From NCBI RefSeq assembly GCF_030363035.1, contig NZ_JAUCMN010000001.1:62001-126000 (forward strand): a DNA stretch of 64,000 nt, given 5' to 3'. Numbering within the stretch: position 1 is the stretch's first letter; each line of letters starts with the position of its first letter. Positions 34,751-42,367 of this stretch are shown piece after piece. The position numbers and the translations under genes are program-made. The notes below the pieces were generated by a model that saw only the letters and a program-made list of their open reading frames with translations, was not told where the DNA came from and searched no databases. This DNA is from Curtobacterium caseinilyticum. GTDB lineage: Bacteria > Actinomycetota > Actinomycetes > Actinomycetales > Microbacteriaceae.

Positions 34751-35586
34751 GCGTCCGTCTCGCCTTCGTCGTCGGTGTCGGTGTGGTCGGCCGGGAGGCG
34801 CGGGGCGCCGCCGTCGCGCTCGTCACCCGGAAGCGTGGTCGCGGCCGTCCGTGCGCCGTCCTCCGATCCGACGGTCGCGTCGTCGGACACGGAGTCCTCC
34901 GATCGGGCGGTGCCGACCGTCTGCAGCCAGCGGTCGAGTTCGCGGAGCTGCTCGAGGGGGAGCAGGACCTCGACGACGCTGGCGACGCGGAAGCGGTCCG
35001 GGTCGGAGGTGCGGATGAGGATGCGCGCCGTGACGAGGCGCTCGAGGGCCTTCGCCACCCGGGACTCGTCGCGGGTGCGGTCGGTGGTCGCGGGGAGGAA
35101 GCCGGACACGTGCCCGAGGATCTCCGACCGGTCGACCACCACCTGGTCGAGCCCCGGACGGGCGTCGGCACGCAGCCGCATCCGCAGGTAGACCAGGACG
35201 ATCGTCTCCTCGCGGGTGTACGGGACGTCGCGCAGCAGGGTCGGGAAGGCACGGCGCTGGCTCTCCGACCGGGCCTGGCGCTTCCAGGCGACCTCGCGGT
35301 CGCGGTCCACGTGGAGCTCGAGGAACAGGTCGTTGAGGCGTGAGCGCAGCTGGTGCTCGCCGTCGGTGATCGCGCGCCACTCGTCGGCGTGGGTCCGCGC
35401 GCTCACGTAGGTGTGGCGCAGCAGCGCGACCAGGGCGCGGCGCTGCGGCTCGTCGAGCCGGCCCTCGTCGCCCTCGAAGAGGGCGAAGCTCGTCTCGTCC
35501 CGCTCGTCGAGCGCGGTGTCGACGTCGACGGGGTCGATGGTGTCGGGGTCCGTCTCGTCGACGGGAGCCGTCGTCGTGTCGCTCAC
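34747..35586 (-). CDS. jetB: Wadjet/Mks kleisin-associated protein JetB (DUF4194)
   Basis: A 279-residue protein of the DUF4194/MksE type, the KITE-like subunit that binds the kleisin JetA. The conserved core is residues about 45-205: RRALVALLRHTYVSARTHAD, then HQLRSRLNDLFLELHVDRDR, then YTREETIVLVYLRMRLR and the winged-helix end LLPLEQLRELDRWLQ. Acidic low-complexity tails flank both ends. It overlaps jetA and jetC by 4 bases each, so the three products are made together. Confidence 0.88.
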   Translation of the reverse strand: MSDTTTAPVDETDPDTIDPVDVDTALDERDETSFALFEGDEGRLDEPQRRALVALLRHTYVSARTHADEWRAITDGEHQLRSRLNDLFLELHVDRDREVAWKRQARSESQRRAFPTLLRDVPYTREETIVLVYLRMRLRADARPGLDQVVVDRSEILGHVSGFLPATTDRTRDESRVAKALERLVTARILIRTSDPDRFRVASVVEVLLPLEQLRELDRWLQTVGTARSEDSVSDDATVGSEDGARTAATTLPGDERDGGAPRLPADHTDTDDEGETDA

Positions 35587-37100
35587 CGTGCCTCCAGGCC
35601 GTTGTCGTCGTCGTGCTGGTCGTCCGTCCGCGAGCCGGTCAGCGTCGCGGTCGGCATGTACAGGGTGACCGTCTCGCCGTCGGGTCGCACCGTGCGGTGC
35701 GGCACCACGTGGGCAGCGGTCTCGAAGTCCTCGTTGCCGGTGAGCAGGTGCGCGAGGCCGAAGAGCTCGACCGGGCGGCGCTGCTCCGGCGGGAGCGCGT
35801 GGAAGGCCGACGCGCTGTCCGGCGCGGCGCCGAGGGCGGCGCGGAGCTCGGCGAGCAACGGGCCGCCGTGGCGCCGGAGGGACTCGACGTCGAGCTCCTC
35901 GAAGACGTCGTCGTCCGGTTCCTCGATGGGCGGTGGGACGGCGTCGTTGTCGGGGTCGTGGAAGCGTTCGCGCAGCGTGCCGACCTCGGCCGTCGCGGGG
36001 AGCAGGCCCAGGGGCACGCGGTCGCGCGCGGTCCCGGAGTCGATCCAGGCGGCCAGCCCGCGGTTCACCGACCGGAGGACGGCGTCGAGCTCGCGGTCCC
36101 GGACGACGTCGTGCGCCACGATCTGGTCGCGGAGCGTCGCCGTGAGCTGTCGGCGCTGTGCGAGGACGTCCTCGATGCCCTGCCGCAGGATGCTCACCGT
36201 GTTGCGGAAGGCCCGACGCTCGCCTGCCCCGAGGGACTCGGCGAACGGGTGCGCGAGGATCACGGCGATGTCGTCGCGGAGCCGCAGCAGCAGCGCGTCG
36301 TCGCGCAGGAGTTCGAAGGCGCCCTCGAACGCGCGGCCCTCCGGGGTGGCCTGCATGAGGTCGTCCGTGCGGGCGAGGTAGTCGTCGAGGATCTCGCCGA
36401 TCGGTCGGACCTCCTGCCGGAAGTCCTCGACGATCGAGCGGTGCATCGTCGCGACCGCCTCCTCGACGCGCTTGAAGTCGCTCGGCAGCTGACGGATGAG
36501 GTCGGAGATGTTCGTGTAGCCGTCGCGCATCCGGGCGTCGTCGACGGCCTCGACCACCTCGCCGCGCACCAGCCGGTCACGCTCGGCCTGCAGCTCGGCG
36601 ATCTGTGCGTCGAGCCGCCGGACCTGGACCTCGGGGTCGGGCTCGGCGCGCGCCGCCCACCGGTGCACCGCGTCCACGATCATCGCCAGACGGCTCTCGC
36701 TGATCAGGGCACGGTCGGCGCTCAGCGCGTCCACCAGACTGAGGGCCTCGAGCGCGTGGCTCGTCAGGGAGTACTGCTCGTCGCCGTCGGGGGAGTTCGA
36801 GCGGACGAGCCACTGCGCGGCGACCCAGTCGCGGCAGAGCGCGCGGCCGTTCGGGCGGGCGTCGGTGTCGCCGTCGGCCTGGTCGCTCGCCGGCACCCGC
36901 GCGCCCGTCGCCTGCAGTCGCGCGACGTGCTCCTCGACCTGCAGGTGCATGCGGTCGGCGGGGACGTACTGGACGTCGCGGTCGAACACCGTCCGGAACA
37001 CCGCGATGACGGCGGCGCTCGTGGGGCGGGACATGAGCCGGAGGGTCGGGCGGTCGAGGACCGCGCGCACGCGGGAGAACTCGAGGTCGACGTCGGTCAT
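35583..37100 (-). CDS. jetA: Wadjet/Mks kleisin JetA (DUF3375)
   Basis: A 505-residue protein of the DUF3375/MksF family, the kleisin that bridges the two JetC heads. The N-terminus (FSRVRAVLDRPTLRLMSRPT, then VIAVFRTVFDRDVQYVPADR) is typical. A coiled region follows from about residue 175 (RRLDAQIAELQAERDRLVRG), and the C-terminal winged-helix region includes LFGLAHLLTGNEDFETAAHV. AAGGA lies just upstream of ATG 37100. First gene of the operon, 110 bp downstream of tRNA-Val(CAC) on the same strand. Confidence 0.88.
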   Translation of the reverse strand: MTDVDLEFSRVRAVLDRPTLRLMSRPTSAAVIAVFRTVFDRDVQYVPADRMHLQVEEHVARLQATGARVPASDQADGDTDARPNGRALCRDWVAAQWLVRSNSPDGDEQYSLTSHALEALSLVDALSADRALISESRLAMIVDAVHRWAARAEPDPEVQVRRLDAQIAELQAERDRLVRGEVVEAVDDARMRDGYTNISDLIRQLPSDFKRVEEAVATMHRSIVEDFRQEVRPIGEILDDYLARTDDLMQATPEGRAFEGAFELLRDDALLLRLRDDIAVILAHPFAESLGAGERRAFRNTVSILRQGIEDVLAQRRQLTATLRDQIVAHDVVRDRELDAVLRSVNRGLAAWIDSGTARDRVPLGLLPATAEVGTLRERFHDPDNDAVPPPIEEPDDDVFEELDVESLRRHGGPLLAELRAALGAAPDSASAFHALPPEQRRPVELFGLAHLLTGNEDFETAAHVVPHRTVRPDGETVTLYMPTATLTGSRTDDQHDDDNGLEAR

Positions 37101-37149
37101 GGGTCCTTGCTCGTTGGTGTGTCGTGACGGTCCGGGCCGAGGAACGAGA

Positions 37150-37177
37150 AGAGCCCGACGCGTGTGCGCCGGGCTCT
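37150..37177 (-). terminator. terminator after tRNA-Val(CAC)
   Basis: AGAGCCCG (37150-37157) pairs with CGGGCTCT (37170-37177). Read on the minus strand it follows the tRNA by 33 bases and is followed by TTCTCG. It separates the tRNA transcript from jetA. Confidence 0.65.
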
Positions 37178-37210
37178 ACTCGGGTGTTCTTCAGGCCCTG
37201 GATGGGCACG

Positions 37211-37283
37211 TGGGCGATACCAGACTCGAACTGATGACCTCTTCGGTGTGAACGAAGCGCGCTACCAACTGCGCCAATCGCCC
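37211..37283 (-). tRNA. tRNA-Val (anticodon CAC)
   Basis: On the minus strand the acceptor GGGCGAT pairs with ATCGCCC, the D-arm is GCGC/GCGC, the anticodon stem CTTCG/CGAAG encloses loop TTCACAC, and the T-loop is TTCGAGT. The discriminator is A and no CCA is encoded. Confidence 0.96.
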
Positions 37284-37648
37284 CCTGCACTTGCGTGCCA
37301 GTCGATAGTAGCGGACGTTCGGGCTCCCGCCGAACACGACGCGTCACCCGGGTGTGGCGTGCCCGGCGCGGGGTGCCCGGTGCCCGGTGCCCGGTGCTGG
37401 TGCTGGTGCTGGTGCTCGTGCGTGCTGGTGCTGGTGCTCGTGCGTGGCCCGTGGCGCCGTGCGCGTTCGGGCGTACTGGGTGGAAGCGGGCGTACCTGGT
37501 GCTCCACGTCGACCAGGTGTGCCCGGAACCGCCAGGCATCGCGGCTGCCACGGGAAGGAACGGGCACCCGCGGACCCCCTCGATCCGCGTGAACACGGGG
37601 GACACGCCCGGTGAACGGGGAGGATTTTGGCACACGGGGCCCGGTTCG
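37284..37648. other. tRNA intergenic region with a tandem low-complexity repeat
   Basis: No gene is supported in these 365 bp. A simple-sequence tract at about 37371-37446 first repeats GGTGCCC three to four times, then GGTGCT three times, then GGTGCTCGTGCGT twice. The frames across it encode only Val/Leu or Cys/Trp runs. The tRNA-Gly promoter follows at 37627. Confidence 0.6.
37371..37446. repeat. imperfect tandem repeat GGTGCCC / GGTGCT / GGTGCTCGTGCGT
   Basis: Consecutive hexa- to tridecamer units based on GGTGC fill about 76 bp between two tRNA genes. The unit changes along the tract, which suggests stepwise slippage expansion. Confidence 0.6.
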
Positions 37649-37654
37649 TATAGA
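37627..37654 (+). promoter_or_regulatory. sigma-70-type promoter of the tRNA-Gly/Cys/Val cluster
   Basis: TTGGCA (37627-37632), a 16-base spacer, then TATAGA (37649-37654). It stands 58 bases ahead of tRNA-Gly and is the best -35/-10 pair in the window. Confidence 0.6.
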
Positions 37655-37712
37655 GTTCTTCTCGTCGCCGCGACAGCGGGAAGACAAGAGCGGCCTCCGG
37701 GGCGTTCGAAGT

Positions 37713-37784
37713 GCGGATGTGGCGCAGTGGTAGCGCATCACCTTGCCAAGGTGAGGGTCGCGAGTTCGAATCTCGTCATCCGCT
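37713..37784 (+). tRNA. tRNA-Gly (anticodon GCC), copy 1
   Basis: Acceptor GCGGATG pairs with CATCCGC. The anticodon stem TCACC/GGTGA encloses loop TTGCCAA, and the T-loop is TTCGAAT. The discriminator is T and no CCA is encoded. Identical in sequence to the copy at 40334. Confidence 0.96.
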
Positions 37785-37866
37785 CGAGTGTGGGAGTCTC
37801 CGGACGACCACGACTCACCAGAGGGTATCCCACCGTTCGGGTACTCACGGAGACGTGAACCTCGAT

Positions 37867-37940
37867 GGTGGGGTGGCCGAGAGGCTAGGCAGCGGCCTGC
37901 AAAGCCGTCCACGCGGGTTCGAATCCCGTCCCCACCTCCA
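37867..37940 (+). tRNA. tRNA-Cys (anticodon GCA), CCA encoded
   Basis: Acceptor GGTGGGG pairs with CCCCACC. The anticodon loop is CTGCAAA (GCA) and the T-loop TTCGAAT. The body ends with discriminator T at 37937, and CCA at 37938-37940 is encoded, unlike the other tRNAs here. Confidence 0.95.
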
Positions 37941-37985
37941 GCAACACCCTCCAAGATCCTGCACGACCATGGTCAGCAGATCTCT

Positions 37986-38057
37986 GGGCGATTGGCGCAG
38001 CGGTAGCGCGCTTCCCTGACACGGAAGAGGTCACTGGTTCGATCCCAGTATCGCCCA
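37986..38057 (+). tRNA. tRNA-Val (anticodon GAC)
   Basis: Acceptor GGGCGAT pairs with ATCGCCC. The anticodon stem CTTCC/GGAAG encloses loop CTGACAC, and the T-loop is TTCGATC. The acceptor and D-arm match tRNA-Val(CAC) on the other strand. Confidence 0.96.
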
Positions 38058-38064
38058 CAGCAGG

Positions 38065-38091
38065 AAACCCCCGGGAAACCCCGGGGGTTTT
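38065..38091 (+). terminator. intrinsic terminator of the tRNA cluster
   Basis: AAACCCCCGGG (38065-38075) pairs with CCCGGGGGTTT (38080-38090) over a 4-base loop and runs into TTTTC. It is one of the few classical T-tailed terminators in the window. Confidence 0.85.
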
Positions 38092-38362
38092 CGTGTTCCC
38101 GGTGATCGGGTGAGGCGGTTGACGAGGCGCGTGGTGGCGTCCGGTTCCCGCCCTCCCCGGCCGGACGGTCGGACGACTCGTGTGACAACCCGTCGAGATG
38201 GTTGCGGTGTTCCGTACCGATGGTCCCGAGGAGTTCCACGATGCCCGTCCCCGTGGCACCGTCGTGGTGGACGCGACGGACCACGGCTCGCGCACGACCG
38301 AACGGGCGGGTTCCCGCCGTCACCCGACGGTGTACGCCCCCCCCAGCGAGAAGGTGACCACC

Positions 38363-39274
38363 ATGGCCGAAGACGCCGCTCCTGAGCTCGCGTGCGTCAT
38401 CCTCGCGCACAACGACCCGGAGCACGTGCACCGGCTGATCGAAGCGCTCGACCCGTTCCCCGTGTACCTCCACGTCGACGCCCGGGCGTCGGACGACGTG
38501 TTCGGCGCCATCACGGCGGACCTCCCCGCACGGGTGACGGTCCTGCCGCGGCGTCCGACCGCCTGGGCGACCTGGGGTGCCGTCGAGGCCGAGATCGAGG
38601 GCTACCGGGCAGCGCTCGCGGACGGCGGGGTGACGCACATCGCGCTCGTCTCCGGCGCCGACTACCCGACGGCATCCATCGCGGAGATCCGCGCGCTGCT
38701 CCGTGACCACCGCTCCGATTCGTTCTCGGTCTCCTCGCCCCTGCCGTACGCCCAGTGGGGCCGCTCGGGCGGGTTCGACCGGTTGCGCTACCGGCACTGG
38801 GCCTGGGGGAAGCGGATGCTCCGGCTGCCCGTGCCCCGTCGACTCCCGCGGGACGTCGTCTTCGCAGGTGGACCGTCGTCGAAGATCCTCGCGGTGGACC
38901 ACGCCCGCGCGGTCGTCAGGACCTACGACACGCACCCCGAGCTGGTCCGGTTCTGGCGTCGGACCTGGTCGTCCGACGAGACCTTCGTGAACTCGGTCCT
39001 CAACACTCCGCGGTTCGTCCCGGGGTGGCAGGACCACCACGTCGGGGACGTCTTCCTCTGGTGGATCGACTGGGGCGGGCCCCGCAAGAAGAGCCCGCCG
39101 TGGATCGATGCCGAGGCGCTCCCGCGGCTCGCGGCCAGGCGCTGGACGTCGGAGCAGGTGATCCCGTGGGTGTTCGCCCGCAAGTTCTCGACGGCCGCGA
39201 GCACCGCGGTCCTCGACGAGCTGGACGAGATGCACGGCCTCCGCCAGGAGGCGGTGACGTCCGACGCTCCCTGA
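38363..39274 (+). CDS. GT14-like beta-1,6-N-acetylglucosaminyltransferase family protein
   Basis: A 303-residue glycosyltransferase from ATG 38363 (AAGGTG lies upstream; an open frame extends back to 38198 but is not family-like). The features are those of bacterial core-2/I-branching enzymes: ACVILAHNDPEHVHRLIEAL, YLHVDARAS, LVSGADYPTASIAEIRALL, and WSSDETFVNSVLNT with the catalytic acid region. It is cytoplasmic, with no signal peptide. It probably transfers GlcNAc or another sugar to a cell-wall glycan. The membrane protein at 39327 follows closely. Confidence 0.82.
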   Translation: MAEDAAPELACVILAHNDPEHVHRLIEALDPFPVYLHVDARASDDVFGAITADLPARVTVLPRRPTAWATWGAVEAEIEGYRAALADGGVTHIALVSGADYPTASIAEIRALLRDHRSDSFSVSSPLPYAQWGRSGGFDRLRYRHWAWGKRMLRLPVPRRLPRDVVFAGGPSSKILAVDHARAVVRTYDTHPELVRFWRRTWSSDETFVNSVLNTPRFVPGWQDHHVGDVFLWWIDWGGPRKKSPPWIDAEALPRLAARRWTSEQVIPWVFARKFSTAASTAVLDELDEMHGLRQEAVTSDAP

Positions 39275-39326
39275 CCGGGGTCGGAGCGACCCGTGGCAGG
39301 CTCGGAACACGGGGTGGACACGACGC

Positions 39327-39860
39327 TTGCCGACCTGGTTGCTCGCGCTGTCGACGGCGATCGTGTTCGCCGCAGCGTGGTTCGCCTCGACGTACCTGAC
39401 GATGCCCGGACTCGAGCTCGCTCCCCGAGCACTCGTGTCCGCGTTCGTCGGCGTGCTGTACGGCGCGGGGATGGGCATCTGGTCCGCACGTGTGCGTCGC
39501 GGCCACGGGAGTGCTGCGGGTCGCCCGGGCTGGCGTCGCTCGATCCGGAGCGGGACAGTACCGGTCGACGTCGACGTCGACGAGTGGCGCCGAGCGCTGC
39601 GCCACCACCAGCGACAGTACCGGCCGCTCCGCTGGGCGGCACCGACGCTGTACCTGCCGATGACGGCGCTGTCCGTGGCGCTCGCGGTCACGGGCGAGCC
39701 CCTGTTCTGGCTCGGAACCGCCCTCTTCCTGACGCTCTTCGTCGTCACCGCGGTCACGACGCCGCGCGTGCTCCGCAGGACGGCGTCGATGCTCGCCGAG
39801 CTGGACCGTCGAGACGCGGCAGCTCGGCAGGTCGCCGGGGCGGATCAGACCGGGCGGTAG
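39327..39860 (+). CDS. membrane protein of unknown function (177 aa)
   Basis: A 177-residue protein, probably from TTG 39327 (no ATG or GTG in frame at the right place). Hydrophobic segments lie at about residues 3-20, 30-52, 103-120 and 122-145, with a basic loop and a DVDVDEWRRALRHHQRQYRP helix between the pairs. The C-terminal helix is charged. It resembles other actinobacterial four-helix hypothetical proteins. The 3' end overlaps the end of the convergent gene at 39845 by 16 bases. Confidence 0.65.
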   Translation: MPTWLLALSTAIVFAAAWFASTYLTMPGLELAPRALVSAFVGVLYGAGMGIWSARVRRGHGSAAGRPGWRRSIRSGTVPVDVDVDEWRRALRHHQRQYRPLRWAAPTLYLPMTALSVALAVTGEPLFWLGTALFLTLFVVTAVTTPRVLRRTASMLAELDRRDAAARQVAGADQTGR

Positions 39861-40051
39861 ATCGCGATCGGCGGCGCCGACGGGTCGCCGTCGTCGTGCG
39901 CATCGCCCGTGGCGAGCCACGTCCGGCCTTCGTGCTCGATGGTCGTCGGCAGGTCGCCGTGGACGAGGATCCGGACCGCCGGGGCGTCGCCGTCGATCAG
40001 GTCGACGCCGTGGGCCTCGGTACCGCCCGGGTTGTCGTGCACGTAGCTCAT
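39845..40051 (-). CDS. small hypothetical protein (68 aa)
   Basis: A 68-residue acidic protein from ATG 40051: MSYVHDNPGGTEAHGVDLID at the start, then VRILVHGDLPTTIEHEGRTW and a short tail. The frame is open further upstream, but that part lacks coding character. It overlaps the tail of the convergent membrane gene by 16 bases. No function is recognised. Confidence 0.55.
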   Translation of the reverse strand: MSYVHDNPGGTEAHGVDLIDGDAPAVRILVHGDLPTTIEHEGRTWLATGDAHDDGDPSAPPIAIYRPV

Positions 40052-40333
40052 GCGCCGAGTCAACCCGCCGCCCCTGTGAGCCGGGGACGTCCGGCCGCTC
40101 GCAGCGTTCGGGTCGCCGCGATCGGCCGGACGGGGGTGGGTGGCCCCTGGTGACCCGGACGACGCTGCTCCTGGCACCGAGGAGTCATCCGGAGCGGACG
40201 GTACGTCCGGATTGGTCGGTGTGCTGTCCGCGCACGGGTGGCCCGCCCGCTCGACCTGTCAGCCGGGGCGACGCGCCCGGCGGAGTGTCGGATCCCGGTC
40301 CTCGGACGATCCCGGGGTAGAGTGTGCAGGTAC
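40052..40333. other. intergenic region ahead of tRNA-Gly copy 2
   Basis: 282 bp without a supported gene. Near the right end, TAGAGT at 40319-40324 could be the -10 of the tRNA-Gly promoter. It matches the last part of the TATAGAGT seen before tRNA-Gly copy 1. Confidence 0.4.
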
Positions 40334-40405
40334 GCGGATGTGGCGCAGTGGTAGCGCATCACCTTGCCAAGGTGAGGGTCGCGAGTTCGAATCTCGTCAT
40401 CCGCT
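40334..40405 (+). tRNA. tRNA-Gly (anticodon GCC), copy 2
   Basis: Identical over all 72 bases to the tRNA-Gly at 37713, including discriminator T and lack of CCA. It has its own promoter and terminator. Confidence 0.96.
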
Positions 40406-40412
40406 CGGAACA

Positions 40413-40443
40413 CGAAGGCCCTGGTCACCGACCAGGGCCTTCG
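40413..40443 (+). terminator. terminator after tRNA-Gly copy 2
   Basis: CGAAGGCCCTGGTC (40413-40426) and GACCAGGGCCTTCG (40430-40443) form a perfect 14-bp stem with a 3-base loop, 8 bases past the tRNA. Confidence 0.85.
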
Positions 40444-40499
40444 TCGCGTCGGCGACGACGTCATCGCACGGAGCCCGCGACCGCCGACGGCGAGCGTGC

Positions 40500-40748
40500 T
40501 CAGCCGACCGCGACGGTCCGCGCGCCCGGCAGTCCCACCAGCCGGCCCGCCGGCGTCTCGACCACGGTCACGAGGACCGCGTCGCAGTCCCGGCAGCGTG
40601 CGACCGCACCCATCGCCGAGACGTGCACCCGTGTCCGCGCGAGGACCCCGGTCGACCCGCAGCCCCGGCACCGCAGACGCGCGGTCGTCGGCTCCGACCC
40701 GAGCACCCCGTCGAGGAGCCCGGCCACCGCGTTCCCGTCGACGACCAT
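40500..40748 (-). CDS. zinc-ribbon protein (DUF6510-like)
   Basis: An 82-residue protein from ATG 40748, which overlaps the stop of the reductase gene by one base (TGATG). It has two Cys pairs, CRGCG and CRDCD, about 25 residues apart, which make a zinc ribbon. The N-terminus VDGNAVAGLLDGVLG is a short helix. Small proteins of this kind are found in operon with a ferredoxin-reductase-like flavoprotein and a sulfite-oxidase-like enzyme in actinobacteria, as here. The role is unknown. Confidence 0.75.
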   Translation of the reverse strand: MVVDGNAVAGLLDGVLGSEPTTARLRCRGCGSTGVLARTRVHVSAMGAVARCRDCDAVLVTVVETPAGRLVGLPGARTVAVG

Positions 40749-41545
40749 CACGCACCACCGAAGCGCTCGGCACGCACGTCGGACACGTCGTGCCCGAGCT
40801 CCCCGAGCCACCGCAGGACCTGCTCGACGAACGGCGTCGAACCGCACACGTACACGAGCGCGCCGGCGTCCGGCGGCAGGACCGCACGCTCGAGGGCATC
40901 GCGCGTCAACCGTCCCACGGGGGCGTCGGACCCAGCGGGAGCGCGTCGGCTCCAGACCCGGGTGACCGACAGCGGGGCCGCGGCGCGGGCGGCCGTCTCG
41001 AGCTCCGCGTCGAAGAAGGCGTCCTCCGGCGTCCGGACGGCGTACAGCAGGCGGAACGGCGCGGGGTCGTCGGCCTCGGCGTGCGCGGTGACCATCGGCA
41101 GCAGCGGCACGATCCCGGAGCCACCGGCGATCAGCTGCACCGGACGCTCGGACCGGCCGGGCAGCCAGACGAACCACCCGCCGAGCGGACCGTGCACCTC
41201 GACGGCGTCGCCGACCTCGACCGCGTCGACGAGGAACGGCGAGACCTCACCACCGTCGACCCGGTCGACCGCGAGGACCACCTGCGCCCCCTCGCCCGCC
41301 GAGGCGATCGAGTAGGACCGCGACGCCTGGTAGCCGTCCTCGGCCGTGAGCCGCAGGTCGAGGTGCTGGCCGGGGTCGTTGCCGGGCCACGTCGGCACGT
41401 CGAGGACGATGCGGCGCGCGTTCGGCGTCTCCGGCGCGACCGCGGCGACCGTCGCACGGTGCCAGGCCGGGCGCCTGCGGACCGGTGCCGGCGCGCGCGG
41501 GGTGACCCGTGCCTCCCGGCCGTCGACGGGGGAGGGCGCGCTCAC
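40748..41545 (-). CDS. FAD/NAD(P)-binding oxidoreductase (ferredoxin reductase type)
   Basis: A 265-residue flavoprotein from GTG 41545 (GTGA overlap with the molybdoenzyme gene). The FAD domain has SRSYSIASAGEG (RxYS motif) and VHGPLGGWFVW. The NAD(P) domain has IAGGSGIVPLLPMVTAHAEA, LLYAVRTPEDAFFDAELETA, and the C-terminal VYVCGSTPFVEQVLRWLGEL. There is no 2Fe-2S domain. It very probably passes electrons between NAD(P)H and the molybdoenzyme encoded just upstream. Confidence 0.87.
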   Translation of the reverse strand: MSAPSPVDGREARVTPRAPAPVRRRPAWHRATVAAVAPETPNARRIVLDVPTWPGNDPGQHLDLRLTAEDGYQASRSYSIASAGEGAQVVLAVDRVDGGEVSPFLVDAVEVGDAVEVHGPLGGWFVWLPGRSERPVQLIAGGSGIVPLLPMVTAHAEADDPAPFRLLYAVRTPEDAFFDAELETAARAAAPLSVTRVWSRRAPAGSDAPVGRLTRDALERAVLPPDAGALVYVCGSTPFVEQVLRWLGELGHDVSDVRAERFGGA

Positions 41546-42135
41546 CAGTACCGCTCCTCCTTCCAGGGATCGCCGTGCATGTTGTAGCCGGCGTTCTCCC
41601 AGAAACCGGGCTCGTCGTCCGCGTGCATGGTGATGCCGCGGAGCCACTTCGCGCTCTTCCAGAAGTACAGGTGGGGGACGAGCAGTCGTGCGGGCCCGCC
41701 GTGCTCCGGGGTGAGCGGTCCACCGTCGGCCTCGAAGGCGATCCACGCCTTGCCGTCCAGGAGCTCGTCGAGCGGGACGTTCGTCGTGTAGCCGCCGAAG
41801 CTGTGCACCATGCAGAAGTCGAGCGAGGTCTCGACGTCCTCGAAGAGCCGGTCGAGGGGGACACCGCGCCACGGCATGTCGAGCTTCGTCCAGTGGGTGA
41901 CGCAGTGGATGTCGACCGTGACGTCCTCGACGCCGAGCGCGTGCACCTCGTCCCACGTCCAGGTGCGCAGGCCGCCCTCGGTGCGGATCGAGAAGCTCCA
42001 GTCCGCCGGCGCGATGTCCGGCGTGGCGCCCGCGGAGAGCACGGGCCAGTCGCGCACGAGCGTCTGCCCGGGTGGGATCCGCGGGTCGTCGCGGTCGTCG
42101 CGTCGGCCGCCGAACCCTCGGGTGAACGTCGCCAT
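41542..42135 (-). CDS. sulfite oxidase-like molybdopterin-dependent oxidoreductase
   Basis: A 197-residue molybdopterin-binding domain protein from ATG 42135. The Mo-ligand Cys lies in DIHCVTHWTKLDMPWRGV, and the pterin-contact region VHSFGGYTTNVPLDELLDGK and HLYFWKSAKWLRGITMH follow. It lacks a Tat signal and the dimerisation domain, so it is a minimal cytoplasmic member, unlike periplasmic MsrP. It could reduce or oxidise a sulfur or nitrogen oxo compound with the reductase at 40748. The substrate is not known. Confidence 0.87.
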   Translation of the reverse strand: MATFTRGFGGRRDDRDDPRIPPGQTLVRDWPVLSAGATPDIAPADWSFSIRTEGGLRTWTWDEVHALGVEDVTVDIHCVTHWTKLDMPWRGVPLDRLFEDVETSLDFCMVHSFGGYTTNVPLDELLDGKAWIAFEADGGPLTPEHGGPARLLVPHLYFWKSAKWLRGITMHADDEPGFWENAGYNMHGDPWKEERYW

Positions 42136-42269
42136 GGTGCTCCTCGTGGTCGCGGGTGGTCCCGTCCATCCTGCCGTGCGGCACCGACGCACGTCACGCG
42201 GGTGCCGGTCGCGGCCGGGAGGCCCGTGGCCGCGTCCGGCGTCGCAGTCTCCGCCCGTCCGCGGCGAGG

Positions 42270-42302
42270 GTTCACCGACGCGTCCGCGTCCGTTCACCTG
42301 CT
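42270..42302 (+). promoter_or_regulatory. PHO-box-like direct repeats upstream of phoA
   Basis: GTTCACC occurs at 42270-42276 and again at 42292-42298, exactly 22 bases apart, with a degenerate unit between. In Streptomyces, PhoP binds 11-base direct repeats beginning GTTCACC, so two units with one degenerate unit between fit that pattern. It lies 70-98 bp upstream of the alkaline phosphatase gene. Confidence 0.6.
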
Positions 42303-42367
42303 GAGTCGCTGCTCAGGTCATCCTCGTGGTGCCACCCGAACGGGTGCCATCACGAGGGGAACACCTG

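Noticed and set aside
37371..37446. CRISPR-like array
   Set aside because: The repeats are contiguous 6-13 base units without spacers, so it is simple-sequence DNA.
37101..38100. tRNA-associated integrative element carrying the Wadjet operon
   Set aside because: No integrase and no duplicated tRNA 3' end were found on the far side of the operon.
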